A DNA stretch of 50,810 bases, from positions 1 to 50,810 of the forward strand of contig WFYG01000041.1 of assembly GCA_015490195.1 (NCBI GenBank), given 5' to 3'. Made by a program: the position numbers and the translations under genes. The notes beneath the pieces were generated by a model, which saw only the letters and a list, made by a program, of their open reading frames with translations, did no database searches and was not told the DNA's origin. This document shows positions 8,463-15,092 of this stretch, one piece after another. Source of the stretch: Thermovibrio sp. (GTDB lineage Bacteria; Aquificota; Aquificia; Desulfurobacteriales; Desulfurobacteriaceae). Each line of letters starts with the position of its first letter. Within the stretch, counting starts at the first letter, position 1.

Positions 8463-9441
8463 GAAGCTCAACCAAGAAGTAATAACAGGTACTGTAGTTA
8501 AAGTAACAGACAGAGAGGCCTTTGTTGATTTTGGCTGGAAGTCTGAGGGGGTAGTTCCTATAAAAGAGCTTGGCTATAGGCCAAAAGTCGGCGAAAAGAT
8601 AGAGGTGTGCGTAGTTGAACCTGAAACAGAGGAAGGGTACGCCCTTCTTTCGGTAAACTGCGCAAGGTCAATAAAAGAGTGGGAGAGAATAGCAGACGAA
8701 ATAGAGAAAAAGGGCATTGTAAAGGGAAGAATAAGACAGAAAGTAAGGGGAGGTTACAAAGTTCAGCTGGAAGAGGGAATTACCGTTTTCCTTCCCATGT
8801 CTCAGGTTGACATAATGCCGGTTACAAAGCCGGACGAGTGGTTAGACAGGGAGATTGAAGCGAAAGTTCTATCTGTAGACAGAAAGAGAAGAAGCATTGT
8901 TATATCAAGGAGAAAGCTGTTAGAAGAGGAGAGAGCCAAAAAGAGGAAAGAGATCCTTAAAAGGCTAAAAGAGGGAGACATCGTTGAAGGAACCGTTAAG
9001 AACATCGTTGACTTTGGAATATTCGTTGATGTTGACGGCGTTGATGGACTTGTTCACAAGAGCGACATCTCCTGGTCTGGACTAAAAACTCCCTTTGACG
9101 TTGCAAAGATAGGAGACAGAATAAAGGTAAAAATCAAGAAGATTGAAAAAGACAAAGAGAGGCTTGTTCTCTCACTGAAAGATGTAAACCCCGATCCGTG
9201 GGAGAGAATAGAGGAACTCTATACGCCGGGAATGGAGGTTAAAGGAGAAGTTGTAAAAGAAGATAAGAGAGGCGTCTGGGTATACCTTCCCCACGACGTT
9301 GCCGGTTTCCTTCCTGCCGAAAGTCTGCCGAAAGGAGTAAGACTCAAGTATAAACACAGGTATAAATTCATAGTTGACAAAATTGACAGAGAGAACAGGA
9401 GAGTTATTCTGAGATGGCAGGAGGAAACACGCCAGAAATAA
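8422..9441 (+). CDS. rpsA: S1 RNA-binding domain protein, ribosomal protein S1-like
   Basis: A 339-residue protein with four S1/OB-fold repeats, at about residues 18-85, 98-165, 183-252 and 268-335. The third is the most canonical (GDIVEGTVKNIVDFGIFVDV followed by GLVHKSDIS). S1 binds mRNA on the 30S subunit and helps unstructured leaders initiate. Four repeats make a short S1 compared with the six of E. coli, as seen in many non-proteobacteria. The GTG start lies within ispH, and the end overlaps smpB by 28 bases, placing it in a plsC-ispH-rpsA-smpB run. Confidence 0.85.
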   Translation: MEGEFAKLLEESFKKLNQEVITGTVVKVTDREAFVDFGWKSEGVVPIKELGYRPKVGEKIEVCVVEPETEEGYALLSVNCARSIKEWERIADEIEKKGIVKGRIRQKVRGGYKVQLEEGITVFLPMSQVDIMPVTKPDEWLDREIEAKVLSVDRKRRSIVISRRKLLEEERAKKRKEILKRLKEGDIVEGTVKNIVDFGIFVDVDGVDGLVHKSDISWSGLKTPFDVAKIGDRIKVKIKKIEKDKERLVLSLKDVNPDPWERIEELYTPGMEVKGEVVKEDKRGVWVYLPHDVAGFLPAESLPKGVRLKYKHRYKFIVDKIDRENRRVILRWQEETRQK

Positions 9442-9875
9442 AGAACAAGAAGGCCTACTTTGATTACGAGATACTGGAGAAGTACGAGGCCGGAATAGAG
9501 CTTAAAGGAACAGAGGTAAAGTCTTTAAGGGAAGGTAAAGCCAACCTGAGGGACTCCTTCGTAAGAATTGAGAACGGTGAGGCTTTCCTCTTCAACGCCT
9601 ACATAGCCCCCTACACCCACGGGAACCTGTTTAACCACGAACCAACCAGAAAGAGAAGGCTTCTTCTCCACAAGAGAGAGATAAAAAGACTTATGGGGAA
9701 AGTTCAGGAAAAAGGATTAACTATCGTTCCCTTAAGAATGTACTTTAACAACAGGGGAAAGGTAAAGGTTGAGATAGCCCTGGTTAAGGGTAAGAGAAAG
9801 TACGACAAGAGAGAGGCAATAAAGAGACGGGAACTTGAGAGGGAAGCCCAAAAGGCTATGAAGTTCTATAGATAA
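9414..9875 (+). CDS. smpB: SsrA-binding protein SmpB
   Basis: A 153-residue tmRNA partner for rescue of stalled ribosomes. The N-terminal half contains NKKAYFDYEILEKYEAGIEL and GTEVKSLREGKANLRDSF, and the C-terminal tail KGKRKYDKREAIKRRE is the basic helix that enters the mRNA channel. Length and motifs are standard. The ssrA RNA itself is not in the window. The gene ends the plsC-ispH-rpsA-smpB run. Confidence 0.97.
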   Translation: MAGGNTPEIKNKKAYFDYEILEKYEAGIELKGTEVKSLREGKANLRDSFVRIENGEAFLFNAYIAPYTHGNLFNHEPTRKRRLLLHKREIKRLMGKVQEKGLTIVPLRMYFNNRGKVKVEIALVKGKRKYDKREAIKRRELEREAQKAMKFYR

Positions 9876-9879
9876 CCCT

Positions 9880-9995
9880 CCAATTGCGACCTTAAAGCTG
9901 GTGCACTAAATTTAAACACGGCGGTTAGAAGCTGTCTGTGTTCATCGCACTCATACTTCTCTCGCTAGAGCGGTTCTTCGGAACCGCTCCTTTTT
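9880..9995 (+). ncRNA. Structured intergenic RNA, candidate small RNA or rimP-nusA leader
   Basis: The 145 bases between smpB and rimP contain no ORF but fold well. AACAC plus GGCGGTT (9915-9926) pairs with AGCTGTC plus GTGTT (9930-9942), giving a 12-base-pair stem with one bulged T and several G-U pairs. An outer GTGC/GCAC pair (9901-9904 with 9947-9950) encloses it. A strong terminator follows at once. G-U pairs suggest an RNA-level structure. It could be a free small RNA or an attenuator leader for rimP-nusA. It is too short for tmRNA and lacks the conserved SRP-RNA loop. Confidence 0.35.
9968..9995 (+). terminator. Rho-independent terminator with UUCG loop upstream of rimP
   Basis: GAGCGGTTC-TTCG-GAACCGCTC is a perfect nine-base-pair stem closed by the very stable UUCG tetraloop, followed by C and TTTTT. 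It terminates smpB or the RNA before it, and lies only 26 bases before the rimP ATG. Confidence 0.9.
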
Positions 9996-10020
9996 ATTTA
10001 ACCGCAATTTGGGGTTCGTT

Positions 10021-10509
10021 ATGGAAGAGAGAATTCAGGAAATTGTTGATAGGGTAAGAGAGCTCCTACAGCCCATCCTTGAAGAGGGAGGCTTTGAACT
10101 CGTTGACATTGAGTTTGTTAAGGAGCCCGTAGGGTGGGTTTTAAGGATATACGCCGACAGGCCGGAAGGTGGCATAACCATATCGGACTGTCAATGGATA
10201 AGCGAAAGGATAGGAACCGTTCTAGACGTTGAAGACTTGATACACCATCCCTACAACCTTGAGGTCTCCTCTCCCGGCCTTGATAGGCCACTGAAGAGCA
10301 GAAAGGACTTTGAGAGACAAAAAGGTGTTGTCGTGAAGATAAAGACCCACGAGCCAATGGATAACCAGAGGAACTTTAAAGGTGAGGTTATATCGGCCTC
10401 TGAAACGGGAGTTACGATTCACGACGTATCCCGAAACGCAGAAGTTGAAATTCCCTACGAGAACATAAAGAAGGCAAGGGTAGACGTAGACTCCCTTTTC
10501 AATAAGTAA
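10021..10509 (+). CDS. rimP: Ribosome maturation factor RimP
   Basis: A 162-residue factor for late 30S assembly. The ATG at 10021 is preferred to the upstream in-frame TTG at 10009; the family's N terminus aligns with MEERIQEIV. LVDIEFVKE, SDCQWISERI and the signature VSSPGLDRPLK are present. It leads the conserved rimP-nusA-ylxR cluster. Confidence 0.95.
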   Translation: MEERIQEIVDRVRELLQPILEEGGFELVDIEFVKEPVGWVLRIYADRPEGGITISDCQWISERIGTVLDVEDLIHHPYNLEVSSPGLDRPLKSRKDFERQKGVVVKIKTHEPMDNQRNFKGEVISASETGVTIHDVSRNAEVEIPYENIKKARVDVDSLFNK

Positions 10510-10527
10510 AACCGGAGGACTTACTAA

Positions 10528-11667
10528 ATGGAAAGTCTCGGAAAGACCATAGAGCTTCTCTGTAAGGAGAAGGGAATCTCCAAGCAAGACGTAATTGAGG
10601 CCGTTAAGGTCGGGATAATTAACGCGGCAAAGAAGGCAGGATACAGGGGAAATCTGGTAGTTAAGATAGACGAAGACGGCAAAGACTTTGGGATATACCA
10701 GGAAAAGGTTGTTGTTGAAGAGGTAAAAGACCCTGACCACGAGATCTCCCTTGAGGAGGCAAGGGAGATCTTTGGCGACGACGTAAAGCTTGGAGATAAG
10801 GTTTTAATTGAAATAAAAACTGAAGAGTTAGGAAGGATAGCGGCAAAAGCTGCTGCTCAGGTTATCCATGACAAGATAACAGAGGCAGAGAGGAGAGCTC
10901 TCTACGACTACTTTGAAGAGAAGATAGGAGACGTTATCTCTGGAACTGTTAAGGAGATAAGGAGAAACGGAGACATAGTTGTTGACCTTGGAAGGGTTGT
11001 TGGAATCCTTCCTAAAGAGGAGCAAATACCCAAAGAGCGGTACAGAGTTGGAGACAGAGTTAGAACCTACATCTACGACGTCGTCTTTGACTACAAAAGG
11101 TACAACAGGAAGAAACCGAGCAGGCTTGAAGACTATCCACCTCCATACGTCATACTCTCAAGGACTCATCCTAAGTTCCTGAAGAGGCTAATGGAAATTG
11201 AAATACCGGAAGTTGCAGAAGGACTGGTGGAAATAAAAGCGGTAGCAAGAGAACCGGGAGTAAGGGCTAAGGTGGCCGTTGACTCAAAAGTTGACTACGT
11301 TGACCCGGTAGGAGCCTGTATAGGAGTAAAGGGAAGTAGAATTCTGCCGATATCAAAGGAGCTCTCCGGGGAGAAGATAGAGATAATCAGGTGGCACGAC
11401 GACGTTGCAAAACTTGTAGCAGAAGCACTATCTCCTGCAAAGGTTATCCACGCAGAGAGCTACGAAGATGAAAATGGAGACCTGAGGGTTGAAGTCGTTG
11501 TTCCAGACGACCAGCTCTCATTGGCAATAGGAAAGCACGGCGTAAACGCAAGGCTTGCCTCAAAGCTGGCAGCACAGGCCGGTCAGGTTGTGGGAATAGA
11601 CATCATTAAAGAGAGCGATTACAGAAAGCTAGAAGAGCTTGAAAAGGAGATAGAAGAGGAAGAATGA
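10528..11667 (+). CDS. nusA: Transcription termination/antitermination factor NusA
   Basis: A 379-residue NusA that binds RNA polymerase and nascent RNA at pauses. Order: an N-terminal RNAP-binding domain (1-130), an S1 domain (about 132-200), then KH1 with GACIGVKGSRI (about 265) and KH2 with LAIGKHGVNARLAS (about 340). It lacks the C-terminal acidic repeats of E. coli NusA, as in most other phyla. GGAGG precedes the ATG by a short spacer, and the stop overlaps the next gene by four bases. Confidence 0.97.
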   Translation: MESLGKTIELLCKEKGISKQDVIEAVKVGIINAAKKAGYRGNLVVKIDEDGKDFGIYQEKVVVEEVKDPDHEISLEEAREIFGDDVKLGDKVLIEIKTEELGRIAAKAAAQVIHDKITEAERRALYDYFEEKIGDVISGTVKEIRRNGDIVVDLGRVVGILPKEEQIPKERYRVGDRVRTYIYDVVFDYKRYNRKKPSRLEDYPPPYVILSRTHPKFLKRLMEIEIPEVAEGLVEIKAVAREPGVRAKVAVDSKVDYVDPVGACIGVKGSRILPISKELSGEKIEIIRWHDDVAKLVAEALSPAKVIHAESYEDENGDLRVEVVVPDDQLSLAIGKHGVNARLASKLAAQAGQVVGIDIIKESDYRKLEELEKEIEEEE

Positions 11668-12209
11668 GAGCCTGTGCAGGCTGCAGAAAGAGAGATGAAA
11701 ACGAAAACTTCATAAGGTTTGTGGAGTTTGAAGGCCGGCCGGTTCCCGACGTTGCAAGGAAAGCTCCCGGCCGGGGCTTCAACGTCTGCCCGACCTTTGA
11801 CTGCATAAAACAGTTCGTAAAGAGGCAGTTTAAGGGGAAGGTTGACCCAAAAGAGGTTTACGACCAGACCCTCAACGCAATGAAGGAATACTTCCTCCAC
11901 CTCCTCTCCCTTTCCCACAAAACTGGAGTAACGGTTGTAGGACAGGACAACATAAGAGAGCTCCTGCCGGAAAAAGAGGGAACTCTAATCCTTGCCAGCG
12001 ATCTGAGTTCCAGAACAAAAGAAAGGCTTAAAAGGAAGGGAAACTTCACCGTTCTGGAAGACCTGTTTACGTCTGAAGAAATCGGAAACGCACTGAGGAA
12101 GGAGACAAGGGCCGGAGCGGTTTTCGTTGAAAAGGTAGGCCTTGGAAGGAAGCTCCACTCCGTTGCGGAGAAGATAAACTCCCTTCTTGCCTCCCGCCCT
12201 AAGGGTTAA
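11664..12209 (+). CDS. YlxR (RnpM) and L7Ae/YlxQ domain fusion protein
   Basis: A 181-residue protein made of two RNA-binding domains. Residues 1-75 are a YlxR/DUF448 domain with ACAGCRKR and GRGFNVCP. Residues 85-170 form an L7Ae/L30e-like domain (KTGVTVVGQDNI, GTLILASDLSSRT). In Firmicutes these are the separate genes ylxR and ylxQ between nusA and infB; a fused form is known in some Proteobacteria. Here the usual next gene infB is missing and a sugar kinase follows. The start overlaps the nusA stop (ATGA). Confidence 0.85.
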   Translation: MRACAGCRKRDENENFIRFVEFEGRPVPDVARKAPGRGFNVCPTFDCIKQFVKRQFKGKVDPKEVYDQTLNAMKEYFLHLLSLSHKTGVTVVGQDNIRELLPEKEGTLILASDLSSRTKERLKRKGNFTVLEDLFTSEEIGNALRKETRAGAVFVEKVGLGRKLHSVAEKINSLLASRPKG

Positions 12210-12230
12210 AATAGGGATAGGGAGGTGATT

Positions 12231-13205
12231 ATGGGAGATATCTTAGCATTTGGAAGCATAGTTATTGACAACGTTTTGGTTGTAAAGCGGTTTCCATCTG
12301 TAAACGAGACCGTTCAGGCACACAAGTACAGATACACCTACGGAGGAGCAGGAGCAAACGTAGCAGTTGCAGCAGCAAGGCTTGGAGCAAAGAGCGGTCT
12401 TTTTGCCGTTTCCGGAAGCGACTTTGAAAAGACAAACTATAGAAAGCACCTTTTAGGCGAGGGTGTTGCACTTGACGGAATCATACCTGCAGACTTCCTG
12501 ATGCCCAGAAGCTTCATCATCAGCAAAGAGAACAGCGATGACCAGATGCTCTTTTACTATGAGAACAAGAAAGGAGTCAGGGAGCTCCTCTTCAAAAACA
12601 CAGAGAAGGCCGAGAAACTTTCCCACGAGTACAGAATTTGCCACTTCTCAACAGGGCATTTTGAGTTCTACTACCACCTGCTGAAGAGAAGAAAGGTTAA
12701 GAGTGTAGTCAGCTTTGACCCCGGACAGGAGACCTTCTCATACCCCTACAGGGTTGTAAGGCTCCTTCCTTACGTTCACATGCTCTTTATGAACAACCAC
12801 GAAGCAAAGAGGCTGAAAGAAATACTGAAGATAAAGAGCATAAAGGAGATAACCGGCCCCAAACTTATCTGCATCTCCCTGGGTGCTCAGGGTTCCATCG
12901 TTATCTACAGGTGTAAAATCTACAGAATTCCGGCAGTGAAACCAGAAAGGCTGGTTGATCCAACGGGAGCTGGCGATTCCCATAGGGCAGGTTTCCTTGT
13001 TGCACTCCTCAGAGGTTACGACGTTGAGACTGCAGGAAAGATAGCATCCACTGTAGCCTCCTTCACAATAGAGGCTGAGGGAGCTCAAACAAGCCTGCCA
13101 ACATGGGATAAGGTTGTAGAGAGGTACGAGAAGTTCTTCGGTGAGAAGTTTCCTCAGCCCCAGAGGAGCTGGGAAGAGACAGAAAGGGAGCTCCTTTCGC
13201 CGTAA
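12231..13205 (+). CDS. PfkB-family carbohydrate/nucleoside kinase
   Basis: A 324-residue ribokinase-fold kinase. The ATG at 12231 is preceded by GGGAGGTGATT; an in-frame GTG at 12225 overlaps that ribosome binding site and is rejected. YGGAGANVAVAAARLG near residue 40 is the first PfkB signature, and DPTGAGDSHRAGFLVAL near residue 245 is the second, with the catalytic aspartate in GAGD. The substrate (ribose, adenosine, fructose phosphate or another) cannot be fixed by eye. It lies 21 bases after the YlxR-L7Ae gene and could share the nusA transcript. Confidence 0.85.
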   Translation: MGDILAFGSIVIDNVLVVKRFPSVNETVQAHKYRYTYGGAGANVAVAAARLGAKSGLFAVSGSDFEKTNYRKHLLGEGVALDGIIPADFLMPRSFIISKENSDDQMLFYYENKKGVRELLFKNTEKAEKLSHEYRICHFSTGHFEFYYHLLKRRKVKSVVSFDPGQETFSYPYRVVRLLPYVHMLFMNNHEAKRLKEILKIKSIKEITGPKLICISLGAQGSIVIYRCKIYRIPAVKPERLVDPTGAGDSHRAGFLVALLRGYDVETAGKIASTVASFTIEAEGAQTSLPTWDKVVERYEKFFGEKFPQPQRSWEETERELLSP

Positions 13206-13225
13206 ACCGATTGGTCAAAGGGAGA

Positions 13226-13528
13226 ATGTTTTTGAAAGGACAACCAGAGCTTAGAACGGTTGAAGATCTAAAGGAATTTGTAAGAGAGTTTTTCAAAGGA
13301 AAGCCCGTTAAGGTCTACCTTTTCGGTTCAAGGGCAAGGGGAACAAACAGCGAACACTCAGACGTTGACATCGCCATTGATTCAAAGGTTGATATAAGGA
13401 AAGAACTGATACTACTGAGGGAAGTTATTGAGGAGAGCTCCCTCCCCTACAAAGTTGACCTTGTTGATCTTAAGGGAGCTCCCTATTTAAGAGAAACTGT
13501 AGAGAAGGAAGGAAAAAGGTGGCTCTAA
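13226..13528 (+). CDS. MNT-type nucleotidyltransferase antitoxin
   Basis: A 100-residue minimal nucleotidyltransferase. VYLFGSRARGTNSEHSDVDI contains the GSxxxG helix and the DxD metal pair. In MNT/HEPN toxin-antitoxin pairs this protein modifies and neutralises the HEPN ribonuclease. The ATG at 13226 has AAAGGGAG before it. The stop overlaps the start of a HEPN-like reading frame that is broken (next feature), so the antitoxin now stands without an intact toxin. Confidence 0.85.
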   Translation: MFLKGQPELRTVEDLKEFVREFFKGKPVKVYLFGSRARGTNSEHSDVDIAIDSKVDIRKELILLREVIEESSLPYKVDLVDLKGAPYLRETVEKEGKRWL

Positions 13529-13702
13529 AAGAAAGGCTTATCAGTTATGAAAAGGCACTGAACAGGCTTAAAGAGGCATACAGAAAAGCCGTAAATAAAA
13601 GAGAAAACCGCTACTTTCCCTTTTTCAGGGATTCAACACTCCATCGGAAGTTACATTGAACTGATAGAAAAAGTGTTAAATCGCCTAAAGAAGGGAGCTT
13701 AG
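13519..13702 (+). pseudogene. HEPN-domain toxin remnant
   Basis: A GTG at 13519 overlaps the MNT stop and opens a frame encoding VALKERLISYEKALNRLKEA and RYFPFFRDSTL, the N-terminal part of the HEPN partners of MNT proteins. It stops after 46 codons at 13657-13659. From 13640 another frame gives SIGSYIELIEKVLNRLKKGA up to the TAG at 13700, which looks like the C-terminal helix of the same family. The middle, with the RxxxxH active site, is missing. A deletion with frameshift is the simplest explanation. Confidence 0.65.
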
Positions 13703-13719
13703 GAGCTCCCCCTTAGGCA
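13682..13719. terminator. Convergent-gene hairpin
   Basis: GGGAGCT-TAGG-AGCTCCC (13693-13710) is a seven-base-pair stem extended outward by CCTAA/TTAGG. It spans the stop codon of the minus-strand lipoprotein gene and sits at the end of the plus-strand MNT/HEPN pair, so it may terminate both. It lacks a long T-run on either strand. Confidence 0.5.
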
Positions 13720-15009
13720 ATCTAAGTTCTCAAGCCTTACGTCATACTTTTTCCAGAGCTCTTTGAGCTTTTTCTCCTCAAGCTCTCTGAGCTTCTTTTC
13801 TTTAAGGACAAGCCTAGCGTAGCGCTTTACCCTCTTAAAGGGAAGAACACCACCGGGAACGTAGTCCAGAACATTAACAACGGCGTAAGTCTTCTCTCCA
13901 AACTGAGCTATGAGCACTTCACCCTTTTTCGGCTTCCCCTCTGCAAAGAGGAGAGCTCCCACCGGGTCTTTCGTATCCTTAAAGTAGAACTTTGGCTGTG
14001 CCCTAAAGTTTGCAAAGCGTCTGGCAACTTCCTGCCAGGGTTTACCACTCTCAAGGAGCTTCTTAACTTCTTTCGCCTTTTTCTTGCTGTCAACTAAGAT
14101 AACAACAGCCTTTACCCTGTCTGGCATATAAAACTTGTTCCTGTTCTGCTGGTAGAACTCTTTTACCTCATCGGGGGTTATCCTGATACTCTTCTCAAGG
14201 TCTTTCCTGAATACCTCAATAGCCTTACTGGCGAAGTACTCGGTTAACATCCTCTGAAATTCAGGGTTCTTATCAAGTCCGGCCTTTAAAGCCTTTCTGT
14301 AGAAGTACTCCTGGAAGAACCTCTCCTTTAAACGCTCCTTTGCAAACTTTTCCTTCTCTCCTTTTCTTATCTTCTCAGAGAGTTCAATACCGCAACAGCT
14401 AATAGTAAGAACGTCTCCTTTCCTCTTAAACTTCAGTTTCTTCTCCACCTCGCCGTAAATAGAGGCAACAGCTTCGTCGTAGTGTTTTACCTTCAGTTCA
14501 TTCCTTATGAAGTCCTTATCTCCCTTACTCATCTTGGAGGGGTCTTTCTTCGGAAAAAGCTCCTTAAACCGCTCCACTATCTCCTGGTCTGTAACAGGTT
14601 TTACCCGCTTTGCTGCCTCTTCCGACACAAAAAGGCGGGATAGGTAATCTTTCTTAAAGGCCTCAATCTCTTTATCAAGACCGTACTTCTTCGCAAGTCC
14701 GGAATCCTCAACGTACTTCACCACCAACCTGCGGTTAATCATCCTTTTAAGGAGCTCCTCAGGGTGAGCCGAGAAGAAAGATTTAGACTTGTTGCTCAAG
14801 AGACTTTCAACGTATCTATAATCGGCAAGGGTTACCTTTAAGCCTTTTCCCTCTGCAAGAACCGTATCGGGAGAACAGACCTTGTTCTTCTTCTCCTGCT
14901 GAAGGGAGATTTTCTCTGAAACACTTCCACTTTCACTGCTGTGGTTGTTACCCTGCCCCATACAGGCAGATAAGAGAACAAGACAGGAGAGAATCAGGAA
15001 TTTCCTCAT
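13699..15009 (-). CDS. Lipoprotein, SurA/PpiC-like parvulin peptidyl-prolyl isomerase
   Basis: A 436-residue protein with a lipoprotein signal peptide: MRKFLILSCLVLLSAC places Cys16 in an LSAC lipobox. The N-terminal and central helical parts (LKRMINRRLVVKYVEDSGL, KPVTDQEIVERFKELF, ITPDEVKEFYQQNRNKFYMP) are typical of SurA/PpiD/PrsA chaperones. Residues about 290-380 (KKAKEVKKLLESGKPWQEVA followed by PVGALLFAEG) look like a divergent parvulin domain. It would be anchored in the periplasm and help fold exported proteins. It lies just downstream of the giant cytochrome gene on the same strand, separated by a terminator, so a role in folding that cytochrome is possible but unproven. Confidence 0.75.
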   Translation of the reverse strand: MRKFLILSCLVLLSACMGQGNNHSSESGSVSEKISLQQEKKNKVCSPDTVLAEGKGLKVTLADYRYVESLLSNKSKSFFSAHPEELLKRMINRRLVVKYVEDSGLAKKYGLDKEIEAFKKDYLSRLFVSEEAAKRVKPVTDQEIVERFKELFPKKDPSKMSKGDKDFIRNELKVKHYDEAVASIYGEVEKKLKFKRKGDVLTISCCGIELSEKIRKGEKEKFAKERLKERFFQEYFYRKALKAGLDKNPEFQRMLTEYFASKAIEVFRKDLEKSIRITPDEVKEFYQQNRNKFYMPDRVKAVVILVDSKKKAKEVKKLLESGKPWQEVARRFANFRAQPKFYFKDTKDPVGALLFAEGKPKKGEVLIAQFGEKTYAVVNVLDYVPGGVLPFKRVKRYARLVLKEKKLRELEEKKLKELWKKYDVRLENLDCLRGSS

Positions 15010-15040
15010 AGAAACCTCCAGGAGTTTTTAAAAGTATATG

Positions 15041-15075
15041 AAAAAGCCCCGGCCTCTTCTAAAGAGACCGGGGCT
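15041..15075 (-). terminator. Rho-independent terminator of the multihaem cytochrome gene
   Basis: On the minus strand AGCCCCGGTCTCT and AGAGGCCGGGGCT form a long GC-rich stem around a short loop, followed by TTTT. It lies 18-52 bases after the cytochrome stop and before the lipoprotein start. Confidence 0.9.
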
Positions 15076-15092
15076 GAAACCGGAAAACACTC

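Noticed and set aside
9876-9995. tmRNA (ssrA) next to smpB
   Set aside because: The region is only about 120 bases, with no tRNA-like acceptor end or tag-peptide frame.
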